Shown here piece by piece: positions 44,400 to 54,859 of a stretch of 64,000 nt of DNA. The DNA comes from Ambrosia x helenae (lineage: Eukaryota > Streptophyta > Magnoliopsida > Asterales > Asteraceae), in NCBI GenBank assembly GCA_030844895.1, contig CM061224.1, forward strand, positions 5,171,591-5,235,590. Direction: 5' to 3'. How positions within the stretch are numbered: the stretch's first letter is position 1; each line of letters starts with the position of its first letter. A program made the position numbers and the translations under genes. A model generated the notes under the pieces. The model did not search any database. It was not told the origin of the DNA and saw nothing but the letters and a program-made list of their open reading frames with translations.

Positions 44400-45269
44400 T
44401 TTGGTTTAAAAAATAGCGCCTCGGGCGCGCTTTAAGCTCTTGAGGCGCGAGGCTCCTAAAAAACCGTTTTTTTGTCGAAAAGCCCTAGGATACATGAAGC
44501 TCTTGAGGCGGCGCTTCAGTAGCGCCTCAGCCCAAAAACCATTTTTTGCCTATTCTATTTAGCCCAATAAGTGAAGTTTTATGTTGATTCGTATTATTGA
44601 TTGTTCTATGTTGATTATCGATTGTTATACCAAACTTTTCGACCCCAAATTACTTGCCCATTTATCGATTGTTGATTCGTATTAGCTCGACCCCAGCCAT
44701 GAGCTCTGCCCCTTGGACCCCGCCAGGGGCTGCCGCCCTTTGGACCCTGCTCCTGGGGGGCTGCCCCCGACCCCCGCCAAGGGGGCAATCCCCAAGCTGT
44801 TTTGGGTTTGTTCTATGTTGCTTTTCAAGTATTGATTTTTATGTCAGAAGCATTGTATAATTGACATGAATCATATTCTGATGATTTTCAATGATATAAT
44901 AAGCTGTATGGACTAGGGAATTAGTTCAAAGTTCAAACTCATTTCTATATTCTGATGTTCTTTTTTTTTCTTCTTCTTTCATGTTAAGTTACTTAATGTT
45001 GTCTTTATCTTTAAGGGTGTTTTGAATTTAGATGATTATGTGTTTGGTCATTCTTATGTTTTGAATGCTTTTTTAAGTGTTTAAGGGTGTTTTTATAATC
45101 ACGTTTTTGTGTTTATGTTTGATTAGAAGTTAGAATATGTCATATTGACATATATAAATATTTTTTTTATCTTTTTTTTTTTAATATTAAGCGCCTCGCG
45201 CTTTAAGCCTCGCACTTTGGATTTTGGAACCAAAACGCCTCGGAGTGCCTCGCGTTTTTTTAAACCAAG
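44400..45269. mobile_element. Non-autonomous DNA element with TTGGTTTAAAAAA termini
   Basis: The left end TTGGTTTAAAAAA and the inverted right end are the same. Both flanks inside are rich in GCGCCTCG and GAGGCGC words. The flanks ATTAAGCTC and AATTGGCTC share six of nine bases, so a Mutator-type 9-bp duplication is possible but unproven. It interrupts the copia relic near its integrase region. The centre (44,690-44,800) is a C-rich insert (TGCCCCCGACCCCCGCCAAG). Confidence 0.55.
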
Positions 45270-45271
45270 TA

Positions 45272-46150
45272 ATTGGCTCAAAGCTACAGTAGGGTTTGAA
45301 AAGGGCAAGATGTAGACAACCTTACCTTTATCCTGTAGGAATATGGGGCTTCTTCTGAAAAGACTCTCGACAAAAAAATGGAAGAAACTATTTATATTAT
45401 ATATTCATTATGTTTTTTATTACAAGGATAGTTTGGTCGATTAAAAAAAAAAAAACATAGACACATACGGTCTTAGCCAAGTAGATTGTAATATCAAACC
45501 AACCACCTTATGGTGGAGTGGTATGGAGACTCAATGATAGAAGACGCATGGCTGAAAGGTCATGGGTTCGATTCTTGAGAGCGCCGGGTTTTACCGATAT
45601 TCTATTGCCGTGCTTTCGGTTGGGTGGATAGTCGGATTTTCCCCGGAACTGGTGGACTTGGTGAAACCAGGAGCTCCCTTACATGTTTGGTTATGCCAGG
45701 TGGAAGGGGTCCTGATTTGACTAAGTAGGGACTCCAAAAAAGTTTTTGGTTAATTTCGTTGGCCGTTAAAAAAAATTGCAATATCAAAATTTGAGAACAA
45801 CAATGTCTTCCATGCACAAAAATTGAATTAGGGTGACAATTATGACAAAACCACTTAGGTGAAAACAATAATTACTCTAGTTTTTGTTTACGAAATTAAA
45901 TGAATGAATTTAGTGAAAAAGAAAATTAAAAACAAATTATATTCGTCTTGAACAGATGTCTTCAAGTTTTTAAACATTTTTGTAGAGAGTTGGTCTCATA
46001 TGCTTGTGATCTTTAAGATGTGATATTAATAGGATTAATTAATGTGATGTAGGAGTTGGAGAAGCATGGCATAACGGAGGCGTGACCTTAGCATTGCATT
46101 ACTTATGTTCCATTGGATGTGAATGAATCAAGATCTAAACAATGTAAACT
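45272..46150. repeat. Duplicated segment, copy 1 (pairs with 59,080-59,669)
   Basis: The same string of landmarks appears in both: GCTACA-TAGGGTTTGA, ATGTAGACA, CTATTTATATTATATATTCA, TGTCTTCCATGCACAAAAAT, AATGAATGAATTTAGTGAAA and AATCAAGATCTAAACAATGT. The first 100 bp (TAGACAACCTTACC, GACTCTCGAC) resemble the 3' part of an Au-like SINE. Copy 1 has an extra 276-bp SINE. Confidence 0.8.
45499..45774 (+). mobile_element. tRNA-derived SINE with target duplication
   Basis: A box-A-like TGGAGTGGTATGG at about 45,513 and a box B GGTTCGATTC at 45,565-45,574 form a pol III promoter. The 3' end is GTTGGCCGTTAAAAAAA. The 14-bp target duplication ATTGTAATATCAAA / ATTGCAATATCAAA flanks it with one mismatch. 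The paralogous segment at about 59,280 has the site without the SINE. A minus-strand open frame at 45,602-45,868 is not a gene. Confidence 0.83.
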
Positions 46151-46170
46151 AGTTTTATACCTGTTTGGTG

Positions 46171-48089
46171 GCCGGATGTATTAATTTTATTTTTTATCGT
46201 TCAGCAATGGAGATCACCAATAGTAAGAACTAATTGTTAAGTGAAAAAACATCACAACGTAAATAATGGGATGGATTAAAAACATCAATTAAAGTTCATG
46301 TAGGTAAGTAATAAGCAACAGAAAATTCTGAATATTTATTTTCAGTTAACATCTAGATTACCTTATTAAGGAGGAAGCATGTCCATGAAAGTAATTTCTT
46401 CTCAATTTTAAGATGGCATATGAAAAGCCTCTTTACAAATCTCTATATTTTTGTCATTTCCTACCCTTTTTGCCCCTCATGTATAACATATTATGCACAT
46501 TGTACTTGTGTGTAATACACACTTTATATGTCTCTTAAGATGTAACCTACATTCATAACACCCAATAAAACCCATTTCCTTACTTTTGAATACTCATTTA
46601 TAGTCATTGCTTTCTTGTCTTCTACACTTGTTTTACTTTTCAAGAAACTCATCTTACTAATATCATTACTTGACATGTCTAGGTTACTCATGATGCAAAC
46701 CATGACAAAGTTCATAGATTTCGCATACAGAAAGAAACGCCATTTAACCAATTTGAGGTATTTTTCATTGCTCGATTTGTTTTACTGTCGATTTGTAATT
46801 TTTGTCCTTTTACATTGTTAATAATATACCTTTAGTTGTTGGAAACATACACCTACTTATATTCATCAAATATTTATGGTGTACAGGATGAGGTTGCTAA
46901 AGAATTAGCGTGCCTATTCAATTTCAACACTTCTTGTATGGCCAAAGAGGCAGAACCACACACATCGTCCTAATCGACCTTCAACAGCTTTGTAGGAAAC
47001 CCAATCGGAATTTTTTTTCTTTAATTGCTAATATCTTTTATAAATGTTAATGTGTTTTATCTATAGAGTTGAGATCAATAATTATCATGTTGCTATTGGT
47101 TTTATTAATAAGCTGAACTCAAAACTGTTATTGGAACTGCAGGTTGTGTAATTGAGGAAAGTTTCCAATAAGAATCACAACGCTAAACTGAAAATGTTCT
47201 TGGAAATCGAGATTGGATCGGTAATATCTTCTTGTCGTTTTATTTCATTGCTTCTTTAATACAGTTTGTTTGGTTGAAACAGGCCGATTCAGGATTTGGT
47301 TGCCTTGCATACAATTTGTTTTTGGTCCAAGTTTTACCTTTATATAGTGTCCAATATAGCATATTTGATTATTAGGAAGTTGTATACATTGTAAATAGAA
47401 TTTGAGTGCCTTTCAAAGAGTTTGATAAATATTATGTCCAAAGATGTACACCATTGTAATTTTTTATTGTATACAAATATTTAAGCATAATTTACAATAC
47501 ACTTAAAGCCAATTTAGAGGGATTAAAGTTGGACATTCATCAAACTTTTAAGACACTTTAAGGCCATCTTAGTCAATTCAATTCATACTAACCTTTCATC
47601 TTCCTTGGTGGTTCATCATAATGAATACAATATTAACTACACAAAAGGTGATTAGTTCAGATTCCAATCATCATTCGCATAACATTGCTATAAAGAACAT
47701 ATTCACTTTAACCAAAAATTTAATTCGGAAATTCGAAATCGTCTCTTCGAGTTCCATAACTCCATCTTCTTGAAACTATAAGTTCTTCCATACGCATCAC
47801 ACCCAGATGTTCGCATCTTGCTGGTTCTTCTCTTCGATTGACAATCTGTTGATGCGGCTAAGGTTGGATTTCTATTTTATTGTTTTTATAATTATATGTT
47901 CTTAGATTTTTCTTGTCGTGTTTCTTTGCTTTTATAATACAAATTCAGTGCTATTTTTCAGGTGAGTGGTCTAAAGAATTCGCCTGGACCGACTAAGAGG
48001 AGTTCCGGTTGGAAGCAAGCTTTGTTGTTGTTGTAGAAAAAAAATTTAAATTTGTAGCAAACACATGAATTGATATGTTTTTTTTTTTT
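46171..48089. other. Intergenic, no confident gene
   Basis: AT-rich. A 75-codon open frame on the minus strand (46,524-46,751) includes TINEYSKVRKWVL, which may be a decayed transposase piece, but I cannot prove it. Around 47,868-48,036 there is an intron-like pattern (GCTAAG|GTTGG ... TTTTTCAG|GTGAG) with a short downstream frame. Neither is strong enough to call a gene. Confidence 0.4.
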
Positions 48090-48500
48090 GCTGTTAATTA
48101 TTTTTTTTGTTGGTTATTGATCTATGCTATGTCTGGTTAAGACTATAAAAATGTTTAAATCTTCAATCATGAGGATTGGTTCGCCCATTTAGTTGTGTTG
48201 TATAACTACAACTAACAAATTTGATTAACGATTTATTAACATATTTCCTGTTTTGTTTTGATTGGTAATATCAATCTTTTAGTCTTAACTTAGACTAGAA
48301 ATTGAGCTTTTAATTGGTTATTCATGCATGTTATGCTTTTTAAAATAACTATATCAAAGTTTACAATCATTTAGGTGTGCTGTACAATTAGAGTCTACAA
48401 CTTTAATTAATGATTTTTGAACTTATTTCCTGTATTGATTAATAACATGAATCTTAAATTGAGTTTTTAATGGGTTATTCATCTATGTTATGTTTTTTTT
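48090..48500. repeat. Degenerate tandem repeat of about 170-190 bp
   Basis: GGTTATTCATGCATGTTATG, GGGTTATTCATCTATGTTATG and TGGTTATTGATCTATGCTATG end successive units. Each unit contains TTGTGTTGTA/GTGTGCTGTA, TTATTAACATATTTCCTG or a variant, and TTGAGCTTTTAAT/TTGAGTTTTTAAT. Confidence 0.7.
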
Positions 48501-49149
48501 TATAAATAAGTATTGAAATATAGGGAAATTAATTCTCAATTAGAAGTTAGAATTTGATTAGAAACATGGTTAGTTTGTTAGATGGTTCTAAGTGTGTTTT
48601 GCACACACACCGAATCCTTGTCGCAATGACAGTCAGGGACGACCTTAAAACGGAAGGAGTTGGACACAATATTGCGTATAAAAATTTAGGCCAATGACTC
48701 GTAAACTTATACTATTGAGCAAAGAAAATGAGAGTGGGGCGGGGCACCCTCAATCGACCACTAACCTCCACTCCTAATTTCAAACTTATTTAAACATGGA
48801 ATTTGATTCCGAATTGATTAAAAAACTTATAATTTGAATGGTGGACATAATGATTTAGAGTATTTATAGTTACCAACACATGTATATGCATTCCACATAG
48901 TTTTAGCATATTTTTAAGGCTCAGTTGGGGTACATAAATCCTCATGGACACGATACATGAGAGAATTGATAAAACTAAATATTGAATATCACATTTTATA
49001 TTATCGCTCTCGTGGCAACGCGCGGGCACAAAAAAAAAACGCAAACCTGAAAATTCTATATATAATCATAAACTCAAAAATAATAACCATCTAGAATCGT
49101 AAAAACTCTAATGAAGGGATATGGTACCAAAAACCAGTAATACCATAAA

Positions 49150-49940
49150 TACCACACGATTTTATGCGTGCCTTAGCTTTAAATTCGTGCTTAATTGTTA
49201 CGGGGGTTCATACCGTAATTGATGAAATAAGTTCGGCTTTATGTTTTTATGAAACAAAACCAAATTGGGCAACCAACATGAGAAAAACTTTCGATAATGA
49301 TTTTCAAGCATCGTATGATACACATTTAGAAAAATATGGTCCCAACTTATCTACACAAACGAACATGGGATCAATGGAAGGGGGAGGAAGTCGGGTAGCT
49401 CGAGCCGAGGCAACCTTAAAATTAATTTTTTTTAATGATGTGAAAAAACCAAACGGCTAAAAGACAAAGGGGTTAAGCCCCAAATAGCGAGTTTGGGAGG
49501 TATAAAGGCTTGAATTTTAACGCGACAATGGCGGCAAGCGAATTTGAAAATTTTGATATATTGGCTTGGTGGAAAGGAAAGCAATCCGAATTTCCTATCC
49601 TTTCCGCTATAGCCCGTGATCTACTAAATGTCCAAGCTTCTACGATAGCTTCAGAATTGGTTTTTTCTGTTAGTGGCAGGGTGTTATCGATAAGAAGAAC
49701 AAAACTAAGTCCCACATCGTTGGAGATGTGCATATGTTTAAAAGATCACTTGGACGCGGTGGATCGAGTACAACATTTGACACCACTTGAAGACCAAACG
49801 TAAATTGAAGAACAAATACATAATGAAGAGGTGGAAGAGGGACTAAGTGACCCCCTATCGGAGGAAGAACTCGCATACGATGCGGCGATGCGCATGAGTA
49901 GTTCAAATTATCTGTTTTTTTTTTCATTTCATTTTCCATG
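49150..49940 (+). pseudogene. hAT transposase C-terminal remnant
   Basis: Two frames carry pieces of one protein. 49,164-49,460 reads NMRKTFDNDFQASYDTHLEK, the linker region before the dimerisation domain. 49,510-49,803 reads FDILAWWKGKQSEFPILSA, then ASELVFSVSGRVLSIRRTKL, which is the hAT family C-terminal dimerisation domain (RICESLEEPER/BED-type). An in-frame TAA at 49,801 is followed by the usual acidic tail (EEQIHNEEVEEGLSD). The upstream zinc finger and catalytic region are missing. A and T runs and a frame change near 49,425-49,510 confirm decay. Confidence 0.9.
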
Positions 49941-50175
49941 TTTTTTGTTTTGAAATCCTAAAAAAAAAATAATAAAAGTCATAATTTTATGTATTTTTTT
50001 TCTCACCGGCTTATATATTTTTTTAATTGTGCGCGCAAGAATCGATTCCGACATCGAAACCGGAAGCGAACCGAACCGATTCGAAACGAAACCAATACTG
50101 TAGAAAACCGGTTTGAAACCGAAATCGGTTCCACAAAAAACCGATTTATTCACCTCCAAATGTGGGCGTCAAACA

Positions 50176-50620
50176 TAGGGCTGGCAATTTAGACACGAAC
50201 ATGATAACCTGACACGAACCTACACGATTTTAACAGGTTTCGTGTTTGGCCTTAACAGGTTTTGTGTCTATAGTAGGTCGACACGTTAAGACCTGTTTAT
50301 TTTCGTGTCGTGTTCGTGTTTACCTGTTTCGTGTTCGTGTCTTATCGTGTACGTGTCTTAATAGGTCTTATCGTGTTTCTTATCATGTCTTGTCGTGTCT
50401 TATCGTGTCTTGTCGTGTCTTGTCGAGTCTTGTCGTGTTAACTTATTTTACTAGGTGTTCCTTATCGTGTCTTGTCGTGTCTTATCGTGTTAACCTATTA
50501 TACACAGGTTCGTGTTCGTGTTTGAAAAAAATGACACGATTAGATTTCGTGTTGTGTTCGTGTTTACAAGTTTTGTGTTCGTGTCTTAACAGGTTCGTGT
50601 AACCTGTTATGTCAGCCCTA
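50176..50620. mobile_element. hAT MITE with perfect 8-bp target duplication
   Basis: The left end TAGGGCTGGCAATTTAGACA and the inverted right end TAGGGCTGACATAACAGGTT form terminal inverted repeats. GTCAAACA flanks both sides (50,168-50,175 and 50,621-50,628). The interior is rich in ACACGAAC/GTTCGTGT and has a TCTTGTCGTG/TCTTATCGTG tandem array at about 50,340-50,440. It is 445 bp and non-coding. Confidence 0.94.
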
Positions 50621-50690
50621 GTCAAACACAACGGGAAGAGAAATGTGTTTAGTGCAATTGGGTGATAGAAGATCGGTGAAAACCAAGTAA

Positions 50691-50976
50691 GAGCATTCAC
50701 ATTAGTGCCCCCATTTTATGGTGAGGCAAAACCCTATAATTTTTTATGGGGTTGGAAGTGGTTGTGAGTGAAGAAAATGGGAATCACCTATTTATCGGTA
50801 AATTTTGGGTTCTTTAGGAATCTTTTAGGGAAAACAGAAAAATTGTATTTATTTTTTAATATTTGTTGAAAGTGGTTGTGATTGGAGGAAAGAGCACCTG
50901 TAATGATTTTTAATGTAATATGTGGTTGTGATTGTTTGTGAGTAAATGGGGAATGGGGAAGCTATTGAGAATGCTC
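50691..50976. mobile_element. Tourist-like MITE
   Basis: The left end GAGCATTCACATTAG and the inverted right end GAGCATTCTCAATAG match, with TAA at both flanks (50,688-50,690 and 50,977-50,979). It is 286 bp. The interior has repeated GTGGTTGTGA words. Confidence 0.9.
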
Positions 50977-51057
50977 TAACACTGTTTTTTATCTACCGAA
51001 ACAAAGTTATCTGGGTACAAAGATTGTACCCTGACAACAATTATTTACATATTAAAT

Positions 51058-51474
51058 AGGGGTGTTGGATTTTAATTTTTAATAATTCAAACTTCTACCC
51101 ATTGGATGGTAATAATCTGTACTTCAAAATTTTCCAATAACGATCCCAACTTTCAATGTATTGACCGACAATGAACTTTTGTTATCTGAGAACTAACTCA
51201 GTTAGTGGATGCTGACGTGGCATGCTCACGCTGACGTAGCATGCCAACATTGACATGGATTATGACGTGGTATGTTGACGCTGACATGGCATGTTGATGC
51301 TGACATGGACGTTGACATGGCATGCGATACCAGCGTCCACTAACTTGGTTAGTCATCAGTTAAAAAAGGTTCACTGAGGAAAAATGTCTAAAAGTTGGGA
51401 TCGTTGTTGAGAATATTTAAGTACAAATTATTGTCGTCCAATGGGTGAAAGTTTGGATTATTAAAATCCAATAC
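51058..51474. mobile_element. Foldback element with central short repeats
   Basis: Arms of about 160 bp pair with each other: GTGTTGGATTTTAAT with ATTAAAATCCAATACC, CCCATTGGATGG with CCAATGGGTG, CGATCCCAACTTT with AAAGTTGGGATCG, and CTAACTCAGTTAGTGGATGC with GCGTCCACTAACTTGGTTAG. The loop holds about seven short direct repeats of GCTGACRTGGCATG type. A single arm of the same family lies at 14,166-14,375. Confidence 0.88.
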
Positions 51475-51681
51475 CACTACAAGACAGACGACTTTTAGCG
51501 GCGACGTCCGTCGCCGCTAATAGTATATCAATAGCGGCGACAGTCGCCGCTAATGATCTCGTCTAAATTTGGCTGTGCCTAATGCTTATGTTGCCGCTAT
51601 AGGTGTCCCCGCTAAAGGTATAAAAAACAGAATACATACCTAAATACACACATGTATACGTACATATATACCTACTTACAA

Positions 51682-51714
<33 letters not shown>

Positions 51715-51873
51715 AACCTATTTAAAGCATAAAAAAAATTAGCGGCAGCGACTAACCTTTAGCGGCGACAAACTTCACGTTTTTTCCCAGATCGGTCCTT
51801 TCCTATAAAAATAAACAAATTATCAAAAAATAAAAAAAAATTAACCAAAAAACAGAAAAAAAGAAAAAAAAAC

Positions 51874-51930
<57 letters not shown>

Positions 51931-52145
51931 TGTGTGAAAAAGAAAGAGAGGGAAAGAAGAAGGTGAAGACGGGTAGGTCAAAAACTGTTGGACTTTTAGC
52001 GGTGACAGGGCTAATAACAAAGGTACGATGAAATCTTGGGCATCCACCAAAGATTGATCAACGGCTGTTGTGTAGGCATGTTAAAATAGACCTTTAGCGG
52101 CGACACTTTGACAAGTCGTCGCTAAAGGTCAATATTCTTGTAGTG
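51475..52145. mobile_element. Non-autonomous CACTA (En/Spm) element
   Basis: Begins CACTACAAGA and ends with the inverted TCTTGTAGTG. Subterminal words TTTAGCGGCGAC and GTCGCCGCTAA recur in both orientations near 51,496, 51,538, 51,740, 52,000 and 52,095, as expected of transposase-binding repeats. Flanks are TAC and TAT, so the 3-bp duplication matches at two bases. It is 671 bp without a transposase. The interior holds (TA)n(CA)n at about 51,680-51,715 and (GA)n at about 51,876-51,928. Confidence 0.88.
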
Positions 52146-53209
52146 TATAAACCTATTAAATATTAATTATGGATGTCGTTGTGGTGTTGCATGGAAGATT
52201 CGTAGCAAAATAGTTGTTCCTTCATAATTCGGTATGTGTTTGTTGGGTTAGGATCAAATACACAGTGAAAGAAAAATAGGAAGTCGTAGGAAGGGTATCA
52301 AACGGACTCCGATTGAACTCATTCAAGCGTCATTGAAACCGTTTTATCGAACCCTACAATGTGAGTTTTTAGGTCTTCGTTTTTTTGAGGTTTTAGCTTG
52401 TGGTTTTTAGAATATGCGTTATATCATTGTGTCTTTCATTACCATTGTGTCTTTTTCTTATTTTCATCATTGTGTCATTTTTTCAATTCATTGTGCCTTT
52501 TTTCTTCAGCATTGTGTTATATTTTTTGGCACTGTGTTATATTTTGTGGCTCATTGTGTCATATTTCATGATCTATTGTGTTTTTTGTATCCTTCTCACC
52601 CTTCTCATTTTTATTACCTTGTGTAGAATAACTTGACCCTGTGTTTGTTATACCTTTTGTTAAATTGTTGGTACTTTAGGGTCTAACTCGCAATTGTAGA
52701 GCACTCAAAACTCTATTTTAAATTGTGTTCCATTCAAAGGGAAGAGATATTGTACAAAGCTACCTTAACATACAAAGTGCAAGAAGCAATCTCAGTCATT
52801 AGATTAACAAGATGGCTGGATGCAGATTAAAAACTCTAATCATACTTGGGTCAAACTAACCAAGGGTAAATTAGGAAAAACCGTCTAAATTTTTTTTCAA
52901 ATCGTAACAACAAAAACAATCGAAACAAAATTTTTCAACAATTGAAATCGAATAAACCAATCTGAATGATTACATAATCAAAATAACAAAAAACATTCGA
53001 TTACAAATGAACGAAAACGAAAAAAATTAGAAAAACTGAGATTTACACCGGGACGATTTAATCATACGAAAAAACATACAATTATGAATAAACGCTCGTA
53101 ATAGTTGTCAAATACTTTAAATTTTGTTTCAATAAGTATGATTAAACATAAAAATTAGGTTAAAAAAGGTTGTTGACGAAGAAGAGGAAGTTGTTGAAAA
53201 CAGAGTCTT
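52146..53209. other. Intergenic with a CATTGTGTC motif array
   Basis: From about 52,420 to 52,640 the word CATTGTGTC or CACTGTGTTA recurs about ten times at 18-26 bp spacing in T-rich DNA. Open frames across it are artefacts. The rest is A-rich with no gene. Confidence 0.6.
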
Positions 53210-53317
53210 TTAAACGCACTAACAAAAAATTAAACGCACTTACAAAAATTTTAAACGCATGTTCATATTTTGTTTGAAAATTTTAAACGCACCCCGTCAA
53301 CTCCACTACTTTTCTCC

Positions 53318-53415
53318 AGCTGCCGATTATACAAAAGCCTCAAAACATGTGCATCAAGAATCCGATTCTCACCCACTTTACCTCTTCTAACATCAATAGC
53401 AAAACTAAGTAAGCA
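53318..53415 (-). pseudogene. Captured exon fragment of a QWRF-motif protein
   Basis: On the minus strand the plant intron end TTTTTTTAATTGTTCAG is followed by a frame reading FAIDVRRGKVGENRILDAH and then LRLLYNRQL. This closely matches the conserved segment just before the QWRF motif of plant QWRF-domain proteins (AUGMIN8/EDE1-like microtubule-associated proteins). The match stops before QWRF itself and unrelated sequence (EKSSGVDG) follows. The retained splice acceptor shows capture from genomic DNA rather than from an RNA copy. The family match is from memory of conserved residues. Confidence 0.62.
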
Positions 53416-53694
53416 CTGAACAATTAAAAAAAGAATCTCATTTTAATTATTTCCCACTTCAAGATTTACACCCAATATCATTTTTTTTAAATCACACTTC
53501 AGTTTGGATCAATCTTTATGCTCATATCAAGAATCTTGGATCAGGTCTGTTGAGTTCTATTTTCTCCTTTTTTTTATTAATTTCATCGGTGATCTCCCCT
53601 GTTTTGAAACTGTGTGTTTTTTAGTGTATTAATGTGTGGAATATATGTGATTGTGGTTAAATTTTTTTTGTTTGAATTCAGTTGCTGTATGGTT

Positions 53695-54310
53695 CCTGGC
53701 CTTCAGTCACAGCAAAACTGTATGGTTCATAAAGTTATATAAATCAACTTGGACGCACTTGAATTTTAATTTGGACGCACTTGAATCAATTTGGACACGC
53801 TTGAATTAATTTGGACGCACTTGAATTGTATTTCAATTGGAATACAAGTGCGTTTGTTTCCTGGCCTTCAGTCACAGCAAAACTGTATGGTTCATAAAGT
53901 TATATAAATCAACTTGGACGCACTTGAATTTTACTTTGGACGCACTTGAATCAATTTGGACACACTTGAATTAATTTGGACGCACTTGAATTGTATTTCA
54001 ATTGGAATACAAGTGCGTTTGTTTCCTGGCCTTCAGTCACAGCAAAACTGTATGGTTCATAAAGTTATATAAATCAACTTGGACGCACTTGAATTTTAAT
54101 TTGGACGCACTTGAATCAATTTGGACACACTTGAATTAATTTGGACGCACTTGAATTGTATTTCAATTGGAATACAAGTGCGTTTGTTTCCTGGCCTTCA
54201 GTCACAGCAAAACTGTATGGTTCATAAAGTTATATAAATCAACTTGGACGCACTTGCATCAATTTGGACGCACTTTGAATTGTATTTCAGTTGGACGCAC
54301 TAATTACATT
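53695..54310. repeat. 165-bp tandem repeat, 3.7 copies, with inner 20-bp repeats
   Basis: CCTGGCCTTCAGTCACAGCA recurs with exact 165-bp spacing (CTTCAGTCAC at 53,701, 53,866, 54,031 and 54,196). Within each unit TTGGACGCACTTGAAT occurs four times. The same ACGCAC word continues outside the array at 53,210-53,290 and 54,270-54,500. Confidence 0.95.
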
Positions 54311-54492
54311 CAGTTTTTTTTTGGACGCACTCTCTCACTTTCTCTTCAGTATCATGCTCTGTTTTTTATAAAAAACACAGAGCATGTTTCAAGTGGTGGG
54401 TTTTCAAAAATTGAAACGCACGTTATTTCTGTTGGAGATTCAGACGCACTTTAAACTTATGGGGTTGTGATTGGGTGCGTTTTGTTTAAACG

Positions 54493-54573
54493 CACGTTCG
54501 ATTTACCGGTGGTGGAGGCGGCGTCGACGATGGTGGATTCCGGTAGGCCAGTGCCGATGACGATGAGGTCGAA
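54493..54573 (-). pseudogene. Captured N-terminal fragment of a Rab escort protein
   Basis: The minus-strand frame from 54,573 reads FDLIVIGTGLPESTI, then VDAASTTGKSNV. FDLIVIGTGLPES is the highly conserved FAD-fold start of plant Rab escort protein (REP), a RabGDI relative needed for Rab prenylation. The next expected residues (LHLDPN..YGS) are missing. It directly follows a copia gag start in another frame. The fragment is only 27 codons, so assignment rests on that one motif. Confidence 0.55.
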
Positions 54574-54576
54574 GTG

Positions 54577-54730
54577 GTTTGAAAAGCTTGACCCAATCAG
54601 AATATGTGACGTTGTCACCATCGAGCATTCGAACTTTGTTGGTGATATTTGTTACGGAATAAACCGGGTGTAGTGGTTTGGAGTTGGGATTGGAGGGGGC
54701 TGCTGGGTTTCTTTGTGCTTGGTCGCCCAT
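54577..54730 (-). pseudogene. Copia gag N-terminal fragment
   Basis: An ATG at 54,730 begins MGDQAQRNPAAPSNPNSKPL, then HPVYSVTNITNKVRMLDGD and VTYSDWVKLFK. This matches the start of plant copia gag-like proteins (HPVYTVTNI.NKIR.LDG...YS.WVKLF). Homology ends at about 54,577, where the REP-like fragment begins in another frame. Confidence 0.7.
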
Positions 54731-54859
54731 GGTTACGAACAGAAGAAAAAAAATCGAAAAGAAAAAGGTGGAAGCGGCGGTTTAGGTTTTTAGAGAATGT
54801 CTCTCTGAAAGTTTAGATCAGGGAAGAAGAAAATAGGTTAATCGTGGTTTAACTGTGGT

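Noticed and set aside
44654..44860. 68-codon frame with Pro- and Trp-rich segment
   Set aside because: Covers the C-rich core of a foldback-like element; no domain and no coding context.
45560..45580. Box B-like GGTTCGATTC suggesting a tRNA gene
   Set aside because: No cloverleaf can be formed; it belongs to a SINE with an A-tail and target duplication.
49473..49939. Minus-strand frames of 86-89 codons
   Set aside because: Antisense to the recognisable hAT transposase C-terminus on the plus strand.
50246..50602. 118-codon frame rich in CRV and SYRV repeats
   Set aside because: Lies fully within a hAT MITE with a perfect target duplication; the repeats are GTCGTGTCTT words.
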